Shown: positions 52,272 to 62,100 of the stretch, piece after piece
Layout of the letters: each line of letters opens with the position of its first letter
Position numbering within the stretch: the first letter of the stretch is position 1
From: CAWBRT01 sp050015355
GTDB taxonomy: Bacteria; Acidobacteriota; Terriglobia; Terriglobales; Acidobacteriaceae
Direction of reading: 5' to 3'
NCBI GenBank assembly: GCA_050015355.1
Contig: JBEKBO010000003.1
Coordinates: forward strand, 1 to 64,000
DNA length: 64,000 nucleotides
The notes under the pieces: model-generated
What the model was told of the DNA's origin: nothing
The model's database searches: none
What the model saw: the letters and a program-made list of their open reading frames with translations, nothing else
Translations under genes and position numbers: made by a program

Positions 52272-53447
52272 ATGGCCGAGAGATTCGATACCGATGTATT
52301 CGTCGCCGGCGGCGGTCCAGCCGGACTGGCGGCAGCCATTGCGGCCAGACAGGCGGGGCTGACTGTCATACTCGCGGACTCAGCCCGGCCGCCTATCGAC
52401 AAGGCTTGCGGCGAAGGCATCATGCCCGAGGACGTGGCCGCGCTCAGGCGAATCGGGATCACACTTCCACCCCCGGAGCTTCCACCCGGCCAGTTCTCCG
52501 CGTTGGCCGGCATGAGGTTCATCGATTCCAATGGCGTGATCGATGCCCGTTTCCCGCACAGCGCCGGTTGTGGTGTGCGTCGAACTGTGCTTCACCAATT
52601 GCTGGTTGAGCGGGCTGCCGAAGCCGGGGTCGACTTGCGCTGGGGGACTCGCGTTACCCTCCACCCCAACATGGGCAACCACGGCGCACATTGGGGACCC
52701 TGGGGCCTCGGCAACGAAGGCATTGTCCTGGATGGCCGCACTCTCCGTTACCGGTGGCTGATTGGCGCGGATGGACAGAACTCACGTCTGCGAGCGCAGG
52801 CAGGGCTCGGCCCGTTGCGCAGCGCGCAGCGGCGTTTCGGGTTTCGCTGCCACTATGGCGTAGCGCCGTGGTCGGAATTCGTTGAAGTCCACTGGAGCGA
52901 CCGCGGCCAGATGTACATCACTCCGGTCGCCTCCGACCAGATTTGCGTGGCCCTTATCACTGCCGACCCGCATTTGAGTTTCGACGCGGCTCTGCCGCAT
53001 TTCCCCGTGGTTGCCGAACGCCTTCGCGGCGCAAAACGGCTCGCCAGGATGCTCGGCGCGGTTAGTGCCACCCAAAAGCTGCCATCGGTATGCCGGGGAA
53101 ACCTGGCGCTGATCGGCGAAGCGTCCGGGTCGGTCGACGCCATTACCGGAGAGGGTCTGACCATGGCCTTCCAGCAGGCACTGGCGCTGGCTGAGGCGCT
53201 GCAGGCGGGCAACTTGCAGCTCTATCAGGCGGCTCATCGCCGCATCGTCAGGCTTCCGCATTTCATGACCAAGCTCATGCTGAGCATGGATCGGCATGCG
53301 AATTTCCGGCAGCGTGTGTTTCGCGCCTTTGCCGCCGAACCCGGTTTGTTCGCCCGGTTGCTTGCCATTCACGTTGGCGCCTCGTCTCCGTTTTCCTTCG
53401 GAGTACGCGGAACTGTTTCGCTCGGATGGCGACTGCTCACCGCGTGA
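52272..53447 (+). CDS. FAD-dependent oxidoreductase (geranylgeranyl reductase/monooxygenase-like)
   Basis: A 391-residue flavoprotein. The dinucleotide motif VAGGGPAGLAAAIAARQAG is near residue 11. CGEGIMPEDVAALRRIGI, LIGADGQNSRLR and LIGEASGSVDAITGEGLTMAFQQA follow in the order of the p-hydroxybenzoate hydroxylase/GGR superfamily. CGEGIMP resembles reductases of polyprenyl chains, while the genetic link to a type III synthase suggests oxidation of its product. The ATG at 52272 is the natural start; the longer frame overlaps the synthase. It is followed after 36 bp by a YceI gene. Confidence 0.9.
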   Translation: MAERFDTDVFVAGGGPAGLAAAIAARQAGLTVILADSARPPIDKACGEGIMPEDVAALRRIGITLPPPELPPGQFSALAGMRFIDSNGVIDARFPHSAGCGVRRTVLHQLLVERAAEAGVDLRWGTRVTLHPNMGNHGAHWGPWGLGNEGIVLDGRTLRYRWLIGADGQNSRLRAQAGLGPLRSAQRRFGFRCHYGVAPWSEFVEVHWSDRGQMYITPVASDQICVALITADPHLSFDAALPHFPVVAERLRGAKRLARMLGAVSATQKLPSVCRGNLALIGEASGSVDAITGEGLTMAFQQALALAEALQAGNLQLYQAAHRRIVRLPHFMTKLMLSMDRHANFRQRVFRAFAAEPGLFARLLAIHVGASSPFSFGVRGTVSLGWRLLTA

Positions 53448-53483
53448 GCCGATCACAACGCATAGACACAGGAGTGAACCTGG

Positions 53484-54110
53484 GTGGCATACCGAAAAAA
53501 GAAATCCTTCCAATATCTTTATCGATGGATTGTTGTGCGAAGCGGGCTCGCCTTCGCCTTGTTCGCGCTCTTCAGCGGGCAGATGCTTGCGGAAGAGGCG
53601 GTAGTCACGTTGGACCCGGCGAAATCGCAGGTGGAATTCACCCTGGAAAGCACATTCCACACGGTGCACGGCAGCTTCAAACTCAAGAGCGGAACCATCA
53701 ACTACGATACCGCGACCGGAGCCGCCAGTGGCGCCTTCGTGGTCGATGCCAGCAGCGGAAATAGCGGCAATCGCGCTCGCGACAACAAGATGCACAAAGA
53801 TGTTCTTGAAAGCACGCGCTACCCGGAAATTGTTTTCATTCCTGAAAAAGTAATCGGGGCGGTGGCGCAGGGAGTGTCACGCGTTGATCTGCTGGGAACC
53901 ATTCTGGTCCATGGAGCAGAGCACGAGTTGACGTTATCGATTCCGCTCACGATCGACGGAAATAGCGTTTCGGCCAGCACAAACTTTGCCGTGCCCTACC
54001 AGGCGTGGGGAATGAAGAACCCGAGCGCGTTGTTCCTGCGGGTCAGCGACAAGGTGAGCATCTCCGTCCGAACGGCGGGTTCAATTGTCCGCCAGGTGTC
54101 CGCGCGATAG
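53484..54110 (+). CDS. YceI-family exported lipid-binding protein
   Basis: A 208-residue precursor with a signal peptide (WIVVRSGLAFALFALFSGQMLAEE). The mature protein is a lipocalin-like YceI barrel: TLDPAKSQVEFTLESTFHTVHGSF, MHKDVLESTRYPEIVFIP and ELTLSIPLTIDGNSV. YceI proteins bind long isoprenoid or acyl chains in the periplasm. Its place after the polyketide synthase and flavoenzyme suggests it may hold or export the lipid product. The start is a GTG at 53484 with AGGAG nine bases upstream. Confidence 0.92.
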   Translation: MAYRKKKSFQYLYRWIVVRSGLAFALFALFSGQMLAEEAVVTLDPAKSQVEFTLESTFHTVHGSFKLKSGTINYDTATGAASGAFVVDASSGNSGNRARDNKMHKDVLESTRYPEIVFIPEKVIGAVAQGVSRVDLLGTILVHGAEHELTLSIPLTIDGNSVSASTNFAVPYQAWGMKNPSALFLRVSDKVSISVRTAGSIVRQVSAR

Positions 54111-54120
54111 GGGCGGCAGA

Positions 54121-54277
54121 TAATTCCCTCAGGGGCTAAAGCCCACGCCATTGCTGGCTCTGGACGGCATGGCTGACATGATCTCTTTTGAGACTGGAGC
54201 GATGCCTAACCTAAGACATATAAGCCATAGCGAAGAGCTGTAATGTAAGCCATGCCCCTTCAAAGAAATATTTTTTG
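54121..54277. repeat. Family-3 repeat with an insertion at its centre
   Basis: CCCTCAGGGGCTAAAGCCCA..GGACGGCATGGCTGA, then about 63 bp of unrelated sequence, then AGCCATGCCCCTTCAAAGAA. The break is at the same central GA as in the other interrupted copies. Confidence 0.7.
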
Positions 54278-54292
54278 TGCAACCAGTTCGAG

Positions 54293-55735
54293 TCAAGCAC
54301 TAAGGACCTTGGCCAGTGGCAGCGCCAATTCGATGCATGCGCCCCCGCCCGGACGATCCGCCACCAGCACAGCTCCGCCGTGCGCCTGCGTGACAGCGTT
54401 TACGAATGCCAACCCCAGCCCGTGACCGCTCGAGTGCGGCCCTTTCACGAAGCGCTCCAACACGTGCGGGCGCAAAGCGGGATCAAACCCCGGGCCATCA
54501 TCCTCTATGATCAGCTCCGCTGCACCGTCCTTTGCCCTGACAATTACTTTCACGGAGCATCCACGCGGCAGATGCGTAGTTTCGTTATCCAATAAATTGG
54601 CGATCATGCGATTCAGGAGGGAGCGATCCGCCTCGATAAACACATTGCTCTCTAAATCACACTCGAGGATGTGATTGTGTTCGGCCATCGACGGCTGGTA
54701 CAAATCGACAAGCTGCTGCACTAATGGCGCCAACTCCACGCTCTCCCGGCGCAAGCGGAGTACCCCGGCGTCAGCCTCGGAGATGTCGAGCGCGGTATTC
54801 AAAGTCTCTGCAAGGCGGTCGAGCCCTTCCAGAGCTTCGGCCACCGACTCCCGCCACTTGCCGTTCTCGCCATCGGAGAGCGCGACTTCCAAATTGCCCC
54901 GGATCGAGGTGATCGGGCTCTTCAGGTCGTGAGCCACCGAATCCGTAACCAAACGCAATTCACGATTGGACGCCTCGATGCGGTCCAGCAAGCGATTGAA
55001 GGTGTGCGACAGCCGCGCGATCTCATCGTAATACGGTCCTTCCGGAATCCGGCCCTTGAGTTCGTTGCTGTCGATATTGTCCACGGCGTTGGAAATCCGT
55101 TCGACCCGCAACAAGGTGCGATAGGCGCCTACCAATGAGATCAGGAATCCGAGCGCGACGGTGCCGCACCAGATCAGCAGGAACCGCGCCGTGAGCTGCT
55201 GCATCGTGCGCGTGCCGCTGACATCGCAGTAGCCGAGGTAGAATCCGCAATCCGCTCCCTGCGCTTTGCGAATCACGCGGAATGGAAGCGGCCAGCCGGA
55301 GACGTGAATGGTTTGCAGCACATCCGGCGAAAGCCGGGCTGCCTCGATGGCTTGCAAGAAGGGTTCTTGCGATGTCGGCCCCACCCACACCGATGGACAC
55401 CCCGCTCCGGCATTTAAGAAAAAGACGGCATCTTCACCGGGCATCAGGTGGCTGGCATGTTCTTGCAGCACGTCGCGCGTGGCGAATTCGGCCACCTCTT
55501 TCATGCGGTGCGCGTATGAGTCGTCGCGCGGGAGTCTCGCCGCAACCTCGGCCAGTGTTCCAGCTTCGCCTTCCAGCCATACATCGCGTCTGGCTTCCGC
55601 ATTCCTGGCCACCAGCATGTACACGATAGCGAAAGCGACGGCGCTGCCGACGGCGAACGCCAGCGTTGTCCAGACGGATATCCTCCATGCGGCCGTCGAC
55701 TGAACGCCTTTAGGAATCCTTAAGGACATAACCAA
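54293..55735 (-). CDS. Two-component sensor histidine kinase
   Basis: A 480-residue inner-membrane kinase. Transmembrane helices are near 20-43 and 185-207 with a ~140-residue periplasmic sensor between. A HAMP domain follows (about 205-258), then His 269 in DSVAHDLKSPITSIRG, and an ATPase domain with EDDGPGFD and SSGHGLGLAFVNAV. The N box reads MIANLLDNETTHLP, slightly unlike the usual NALKYTP. It overlaps the end of the response-regulator gene by 26 bp, so the pair is one operon. The signal is unknown. Confidence 0.94.
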   Translation of the reverse strand: MVMSLRIPKGVQSTAAWRISVWTTLAFAVGSAVAFAIVYMLVARNAEARRDVWLEGEAGTLAEVAARLPRDDSYAHRMKEVAEFATRDVLQEHASHLMPGEDAVFFLNAGAGCPSVWVGPTSQEPFLQAIEAARLSPDVLQTIHVSGWPLPFRVIRKAQGADCGFYLGYCDVSGTRTMQQLTARFLLIWCGTVALGFLISLVGAYRTLLRVERISNAVDNIDSNELKGRIPEGPYYDEIARLSHTFNRLLDRIEASNRELRLVTDSVAHDLKSPITSIRGNLEVALSDGENGKWRESVAEALEGLDRLAETLNTALDISEADAGVLRLRRESVELAPLVQQLVDLYQPSMAEHNHILECDLESNVFIEADRSLLNRMIANLLDNETTHLPRGCSVKVIVRAKDGAAELIIEDDGPGFDPALRPHVLERFVKGPHSSGHGLGLAFVNAVTQAHGGAVLVADRPGGGACIELALPLAKVLSA

Positions 55736-56387
55736 CCCCGCGAATCGTATGGATCATGGGCCGATGCGGTTCCTGATCCACCTTGCTCCGCAAGCGGTAA
55801 ATGTGGACGTCCACGACATTGGTGGCGGGATCGATGCGCATGCGCCAGACGTGGTCGAGAATCATGGTGCGGGTCACCACCCGGCCGGCGTTCCGGCAAA
55901 GGTACTCGAGCAGCGCAAACTCCTGCGATGTAAGCTGCAAGAGCTGGTTTTCGCGGCGGGCCTCGCGTCGCACCAGGTCCAGTTGCAGATTGCCAACCCA
56001 CAAGCGCACCGACTCCTGCTGAGCCAGTGTGCTTCGGCGCAGCAGATTTCTTATGCGCGCCAAGAGTTCTGCGAGGGCGAAAGGCTTGGTGAGGTAATCG
56101 TCGCCGCCCCGTTCCAGGCCGCGCACTCGCTCATCGACCGAACGCCGCGCGGAAAGAATCAGCACCGGCGCGGCATTACCCTGGGCGCGACAGCGCGCGA
56201 TTAAATCCAGGCCGTCCATGTCAGGAAGCCCAAGGTCGATCACCATCGCGTCGTAAGCGCTTTCCACGGCCAGAACTTCCGCCGAATGCGCGTCCGGTGC
56301 GGCGTCGACATGGTAACCGGCTTCCGCCAGCCCGCGCTTTAGAAAATCCCGGATGGGGTTGTCATCTTCCACTACGAGTAATCGCAC
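55710..56387 (-). CDS. OmpR/PhoB-family response regulator
   Basis: A 225-residue regulator with an N-terminal receiver (RLLVVEDDNPIRDFLKRGL, phospho-acceptor Asp 51 in VIDLGLPDMDGL, Lys in YLTKPFALAEL) and a C-terminal winged helix (LTSQEFALLEYLCRNAGRVVTRTMILDHVW, VDVHIYRLRSKVD). The frame is open to 56609, but the GTG at 56387 begins at RLLVVEDD with GAGG a few bases upstream, the normal family start. It precedes and overlaps its kinase gene. Its targets are not known. Confidence 0.95.
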   Translation of the reverse strand: MRLLVVEDDNPIRDFLKRGLAEAGYHVDAAPDAHSAEVLAVESAYDAMVIDLGLPDMDGLDLIARCRAQGNAAPVLILSARRSVDERVRGLERGGDDYLTKPFALAELLARIRNLLRRSTLAQQESVRLWVGNLQLDLVRREARRENQLLQLTSQEFALLEYLCRNAGRVVTRTMILDHVWRMRIDPATNVVDVHIYRLRSKVDQEPHRPMIHTIRGVGYVLKDS

Positions 56388-57054
56388 TGCTTGCCTCGCG
56401 CTTTGCGCAGATTCAGTTCGACAGGGCAAGGGATTCCCATTGCCGATCAACTCTGAAGTTAGATGTCGCAAGCCGCCGGAATGAAACGCCACTTTTTTCA
56501 GCTCAGTCATTTTGCTGGCCGGCGGCCAAGTTGAGAGTTCCTGGCTCCCGTCTCTGCGTTTCGATTCGAAAAAAACACTGTCAACAGTTCCCCATCTCAT
56601 CGCGCACACGGCGATAAATTAACATTTGCTTAATACCGGAGTCATTGCTGCTCCCACCGGACGGCGATACAATTATTCTGCTCTGCTTGACAAGCCGACG
56701 GTCGAGGAAAGAAGTGCGGCGTCGCACTCACTGCGATCGGCAATAACGCCAGGGGAAACCAATATCACACAGACATGTGAGCTTGGTCACTTCCCTAATG
56801 TGACACGGTTGGTAAAGCTTGTAGTATGAATCCCCAATCCCGGGGACTCCAGCGACGACGTTGCCGCCGTTGCTGGGATGGTGGGCGAGGCGGCCGGGTT
56901 CGCGGCCTGCTTTCCGCCTGATGGTTTAGCCTGCGGTACCCGTCTCAGGCTACGTCTGGTTGACGGGGCTCCGGCAAGTGGGTATTGCAATTGCCAGAGC
57001 AACTGGCGCGCCTCCGTCGGTACCGTGCTTCCCTACGTTTTGGAGAAACGCCGG
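56388..57054. promoter_or_regulatory. Divergent spacer between the response regulator and the DUF2229-type gene
   Basis: About 670 bp without a supportable gene. It holds the promoters of both flanking operons. An imperfect 12-bp hairpin, CCAGCGACGACG and CGCCGTTGCTGG, lies at 56849-56876. An open frame reads through the right half but lacks coding character before 57055. Confidence 0.45.
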
Positions 57055-58845
57055 ATGTCTGATCAGTCCTTGGATTGTTCTTCCTTCGTAATCGAAGGCG
57101 AGATCGTGCGCCGCCTCGAGGAGGAACGCGCCCGCCTGAGGATGGAAGCAGGCTTGCAGGTGCGCCACTTCCAGCGGCCGGAGGAAAGACCGTTCACGGC
57201 AGACGAGCGCGACAAGGTTACGATTCTGTTCGGCGGTCTCACCTGGAAACACGAGGCGTTCATTCGCGCCGTCTTCCAGAACTGCGGATATCGTTGTGAA
57301 GCGCTCTCCGCGCCCGATCTGTCCGCCTTCCGGCTGGGAAAAGAATTCGGCAACAACGGGCAATGCAATCCAGCCTATTTCACGATAGGCAACCTGATAC
57401 AGTTTCTGCAAAAGCTGGAAGAGCGGGGCCTGACGCGGCAGGAGATCGTCGACCAATACGTTTTCTTCACCGCCGGCTCTTGTGGTCCATGCCGCTTCGG
57501 GATGTACGAGGCCGAGTACCGCTATGCTCTCAAAAACGCAGGCTTCGGCGGATTCCGCATTCTGCTCTTCCAGCAGGCCGACGGCATCAAGGCGAGCGCC
57601 GGCGAAGCCGGGCTGAGATTCAGCGCCGATTTCGGTCTCGGCGCACTGAACGCCCTGCAGCTTGGCGATGTCGTCAGCGACATCGTTTATCAGGTGCGCC
57701 CCTACGAAACCACGCCGGGCGAAACCGACCGCGTTTTCCGATTGGCCGTGGACCGGCTCAGTAAGGTTCTGGCCGAGCGCGAAGCGTTTGAGTTTAAGCG
57801 CGACGCTCCGGCCTGGATGGTGCGGATGGCTGCGCGCAAGCCGCTGCTCGGCAAGGTGGGCAACGGGCTCATGAAGACCTACGATCACCTTTACGGCAAG
57901 GAATTACTTGACGCCCTGCATCAGTTCCACGACTCCATGGACGCCATCGAGGTGGACCGCACCAGGGTCAAGCCGGTCGTGAAGATCAACGGCGAGTTTT
58001 GGGCGCAGATTACGGAAGGCGACGGCAACTTCAACATGTTCACCTTCCTCGAGCGCGAGGGCGCGCAGGTGGTGGTAGAGCCCATCTCCACGTGGGTGGG
58101 CTACATGATGCACGCGGCCACCGAGACGGCTCGCGCGCACAAACCGGTGCAAGCGCCCTATCCCAACGCTGCGTGGTGGGAATTCAGTCATCGGCTCGCC
58201 AACGAGATGAAGTTTCGCAAAAAGTGGCTGGCGTTGAAAGCGGGCGACTTGCTCTGGAACCACTTTTATGAGCGGGTGATTCGCCACAGCGGCGGACTCA
58301 CGCACAAGTTGGTTTCACAGAAAGAACTGGCTCGCCTGGCACATCCGTTTTATCACCAGCTTGCGCGCGGCGGCGAGGGACATCTCGAAGTCGGCAAGAG
58401 TGTCTATTACACGGTCCATCGCCTCTGCCACATGGTGCTCGGGCTGAAGCCCTTTGGATGCATGCCCTCGTCGCAATCGGACGGAGTCCACTCGGCGGTC
58501 GTCAACCATTACAGGGAGATGATCTTTCTCCCGATCGAAACCTCCGGCGAAGGAGAGGTCAACGCCCACAGCCGCGTGCAGATGGCGCTGGCGGAGGCGA
58601 AACTGCGGGCGCGCGCCGAATTTGAAAACGTTTTGAGGCGCACGGGCAAGCGGCTCGACGATATTCACGACTTCGTGGCCGATCATGCGGAATTGCGGCG
58701 CGCCATGTATCACGTGCCGCAGCAGGACGGAATCGCGGGAACTGCCGCGCAGTTCGTGGCGCACGTCAGCGACTTGATGGACTCCTATGGCTGCCGGCGG
58801 AAGCGGGCGTCGGCCCCGGTACTCTCCGAGTCCACGGCCGCGTAA
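57055..58845 (+). CDS. 2-hydroxyacyl-CoA dehydratase-like protein (DUF2229-related)
   Basis: A 596-residue cytosolic protein starting MSDQSLDCSSFVIEGEIV. FGNNGQCNPAYFTIGNLIQFL and FFTAGSCGPCRFGMYEAEYRYA contain the Cys residues expected to bind a 4Fe-4S cluster in the DUF2229/HgdB-like superfamily, and LKPFGCMPSSQSDGVHSAV gives another. An ATPase activator of the BcrAD/BadFG type is encoded 280 bp downstream, the usual pairing. The family contains oxygen-sensitive dehydratases and reductases, but this large two-gene form is uncharacterised. The ATG at 57055 has GGAG nine bases upstream. Confidence 0.82.
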   Translation: MSDQSLDCSSFVIEGEIVRRLEEERARLRMEAGLQVRHFQRPEERPFTADERDKVTILFGGLTWKHEAFIRAVFQNCGYRCEALSAPDLSAFRLGKEFGNNGQCNPAYFTIGNLIQFLQKLEERGLTRQEIVDQYVFFTAGSCGPCRFGMYEAEYRYALKNAGFGGFRILLFQQADGIKASAGEAGLRFSADFGLGALNALQLGDVVSDIVYQVRPYETTPGETDRVFRLAVDRLSKVLAEREAFEFKRDAPAWMVRMAARKPLLGKVGNGLMKTYDHLYGKELLDALHQFHDSMDAIEVDRTRVKPVVKINGEFWAQITEGDGNFNMFTFLEREGAQVVVEPISTWVGYMMHAATETARAHKPVQAPYPNAAWWEFSHRLANEMKFRKKWLALKAGDLLWNHFYERVIRHSGGLTHKLVSQKELARLAHPFYHQLARGGEGHLEVGKSVYYTVHRLCHMVLGLKPFGCMPSSQSDGVHSAVVNHYREMIFLPIETSGEGEVNAHSRVQMALAEAKLRARAEFENVLRRTGKRLDDIHDFVADHAELRRAMYHVPQQDGIAGTAAQFVAHVSDLMDSYGCRRKRASAPVLSESTAA

Positions 58846-58904
58846 TGTAGTGTCCCGGAAGGTTGCACAGTAAATGTTTAGGGGCGTCTTTCTGAGCGCT
58901 TGTT

Positions 58905-58946
58905 CAGGGGTGTCATTCTGAGCGGAGCGAAGAATCCCAGGACACT
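58905..58946. repeat. Dispersed repeat fragment (GTCATTCTGAGCGGAGCG)
   Basis: GGTGTCATTCTGAGCGGAGC and GAAGAATCCC mark a short piece of the TGTCATTCTGAGCG repeat in the spacer between the two dehydratase-like genes. Confidence 0.5.
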
Positions 58947-59124
58947 GTCCGACTCCGCGCTGTTCTGGATTTTATTGATGAATCTTTCGGCGAGGCTCGG
59001 CTCGCTGGGGGTGATTGGGCCAACGCGGGGTAGTTCGACTGGTGCCCAAGTCCCACATCTGCTAACTGCGGCAGATGTGGGGCACCGTCCGAAAAAGTCA
59101 CAAGCTCTGAGCGAGAAGCTGTAG

Positions 59125-62100
59125 ATGAAGGTTCGCAACTCATTGATTGTTGGTCTCGACATCGGATCGACGACGGCGAAGGCGGTCGTGGTTGAAACCG
59201 GCGGCGATCGCATCGTGTGGCAGGACTATCAACGCCACGAGACCAAACAGCCCGAGAAGGTTCTTGAATTCCTGCAGCGGATGGAATCCGAGGCCGGCAT
59301 CACGAAGGAGAATTGCCGCGTTTTTATCACCGGTTCAGGAGGCGCGGTTCTCGCCGATCTGATCGGGGCGAAGTTTGTGCAGGAAGTGCATGCCGTCTCG
59401 CTGGCCGTGGAAAAGCTGCATCCGGAAGTCTATTCGGTGATCGAGCTCGGCGGGCAGGATGCGAAGATCATCGTCTTCCAAGACGACGAGAGTAGTGGGC
59501 GCAAGAAAAAAATCCCTTCGATGAATGACAAGTGCGCCGGCGGAACGGGCGCGGTCATCGACAAAATCAATTCCAAGCTGCGCATTCCCATCGCCGAACT
59601 CTGCAACCTGGGCTATCGCGGCGTCAAGCTCCACCAGGTTGCGGGCAAGTGCGGCGTCTTCGCCGAAACCGACATCAACAGCCTGCAGAAGCTGGGCACG
59701 CCACCCGAAGAGTTGATGGCTTCTCTGTTCGAGGCCATCGTGCTGCAGAACCTGAGCGTGCTCACGCGCGGCAACACCTTGCGTCCGCACGTGCTTCTGC
59801 TGGGCGGCCCGAACTGCTTTATTCGCGGCATGCGCGAGGCCTGGCAGGCCAACATTCCACGCATGTGGGAGGAGCGCAGACTTGAAATCCCCGCCGGGGC
59901 GCCTCCCGAGGAGCTGATCAAGGTCCCTGCCAATGCGCAGTATTTTGCGGCGCTCGGGGCGGTGGTGTATGGCAAGGACGAAGAAGAGCACAGCGGACGC
60001 TACCGCGGCACCAGCAAGCTGAAGCACTACCTGGAATTTGGCCGCGCCCAGGAGAAAGCCAGGTCCGGCGCGCGGGCACTGTGTGGCAGCGACCAGGAAC
60101 TTGCGCGCTTCCGCCAGCTCTACACGCCTCCGAAGTTCGTTCCCGCCACTTTTCATCCGAATCAGACGGTGCGGGCCTTTGTCGGTATCGATGGCGGATC
60201 GACTTCGACCAAGGCCGTGCTGATCGATGAGCAAGGCGAAGTTCTCTGCAAGGCCTATCAGCTCTCGAACGGCAATCCCATCCAGGACACGATTGAGATG
60301 TTCGAGAATCTGCGCGGCCAGGTGGAAGAGCAGGGAGCACAGCTCGAAGTGCTGGGCGTGGCCACCACCGGCTATGCCAAGGACATTCTGCGCGATGTGC
60401 TCAAGGCCGACGTGGCGCTGGTGGAAACCGTCGCGCACGCCGAATCGGCGATGAAGTTCTACGACGATCCGCAGGTGATCGTCGACGTCGGCGGACAAGA
60501 CATCAAGCTGATCGTCGTGAAAGACGGCCGGGTAAAAGACTTCAAGCTGAATACGCAGTGTTCGGCCGGCAACGGTTATTTTCTTCAGTCCACGGCGGAA
60601 GGCTTCGGCGTGAGCGTCGAGCAGTACGCCGATCTTTCGTTTTCCGCCAAGAACATGCCGGTGTTCGGCTATGGCTGTGCGGTTTTTCTGCAATCCGACA
60701 TCGTCAATTTCCAGCGCCAGGGTTGGCGTGCGGAGGAAATCCTGGCCGGTCTGGCCGCGGTTTTGCCAAAGAACGTCTTTCTCTATGTGGCCAGCATCCC
60801 GAACCTGGCGCAGCTCGGCTCGCGCTTCGTCCTGCAAGGTGGAACGCAGAACAACCTCGCAGTGGTGAAGGCCGAAGTCGATTTCATCGGCGGCAGTTTC
60901 CGCTCCGGCCAGAGCAGGCCCGAGGTCATGGTTCATCAGCACTGCGGGGAGTCGGGCGCTATCGGCGCCGCGCTTGAGGCTCTCCGGCTCTTTCGCGACG
61001 GCCGCAGGACTACGTTTATCGGCCTGGAAGCGACGCGAAATATCTCTTACCGCAGCACGCGCGGCGAAGATACACGTTGCTATTTTTGCAAGAACAACTG
61101 CTTGCGGACCTTCATCGACATCGATCTCCGCGGAAAGGCGGGGAGCATCGGCCTGTCGGAGCGGCGAGCGCCAAGCGGCTTTCACGATCCTTTGCACGAA
61201 CACGACCGCGATGAGCGCGCGAACATCAAGGCTACGAGGCAGCCGCTGGTGCAGATTCAGCTCTCGTCCAAGTCGGCGGAGACCGCGGTGCTTGACTCGC
61301 CCCAGCGAGCTGTGCTCGCCGGGGACCCCGATGCAGGCATGGATTCGGCCGGGCTCAAGCAGCGCGGAAGCAAGGTCCCGCTGCGCGCGGGCGAACGCCG
61401 CCTGATCATCGCCACCTGCGAAAAGGGCGCCGTCGAAGATGTCCACAAGATGAAAGACATCAAGGCCGGGCTCGACAAGGTGAAGCAGGCAAATCCGAAT
61501 CTCGTCGAGATTGCAGCGCGCGAAGTTTTCCGGCCGCAGAATTCCGCCAGCGTGGCGGATGCAATTCCCACGCGCGCCTGGAGGTTTTCATCCCGCCAGC
61601 GCACTGCACGGATGCGAGATCGCCACAACCTTCGCGTGGGAATCCCACGCGTGCTGAACATCTACGTCTATGCCCCGCTCTTCCAGGCCTATTTCGAGAG
61701 CCTCGGGGTGAGGCCGGAAAACATCGTCTACTCGGACTACACGACATCCGAACTCTATCGTGCCGGATGCAGCCGCGGAGCCATCGATCCCTGCTATCCC
61801 TCCAAGGTTGCCATCGCGCACGTTTACAACCTGTTGCAGGTGAAGCACGCCCGCAAACCGCTGAACGCGATCTTCTTCCCGATGTATGACGTTCTCTCCA
61901 CCCCGCTGGTAAACCTGCAAGCCTCCAATGCCTGCCCAACGGTGTCAACCACTCCTGAAACCGTTAAAGCGGCCTTCACCAAGGAAGGCGATGCGTTTGC
62001 GGAAAACGGAATTCAGTATCTCAACCCGTTGCTGAATTTTCGCGACCGCCGGCTATTTGCCTACCAGATGCTCCAGACCTGGCAGCCCATTCTTGGTCTC

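Noticed and set aside
59335..61446. 703-codon open frame antisense to the activase-like gene
   Set aside because: Despite its length it has no recognisable motif and mirrors the GC3 pattern of the real gene.
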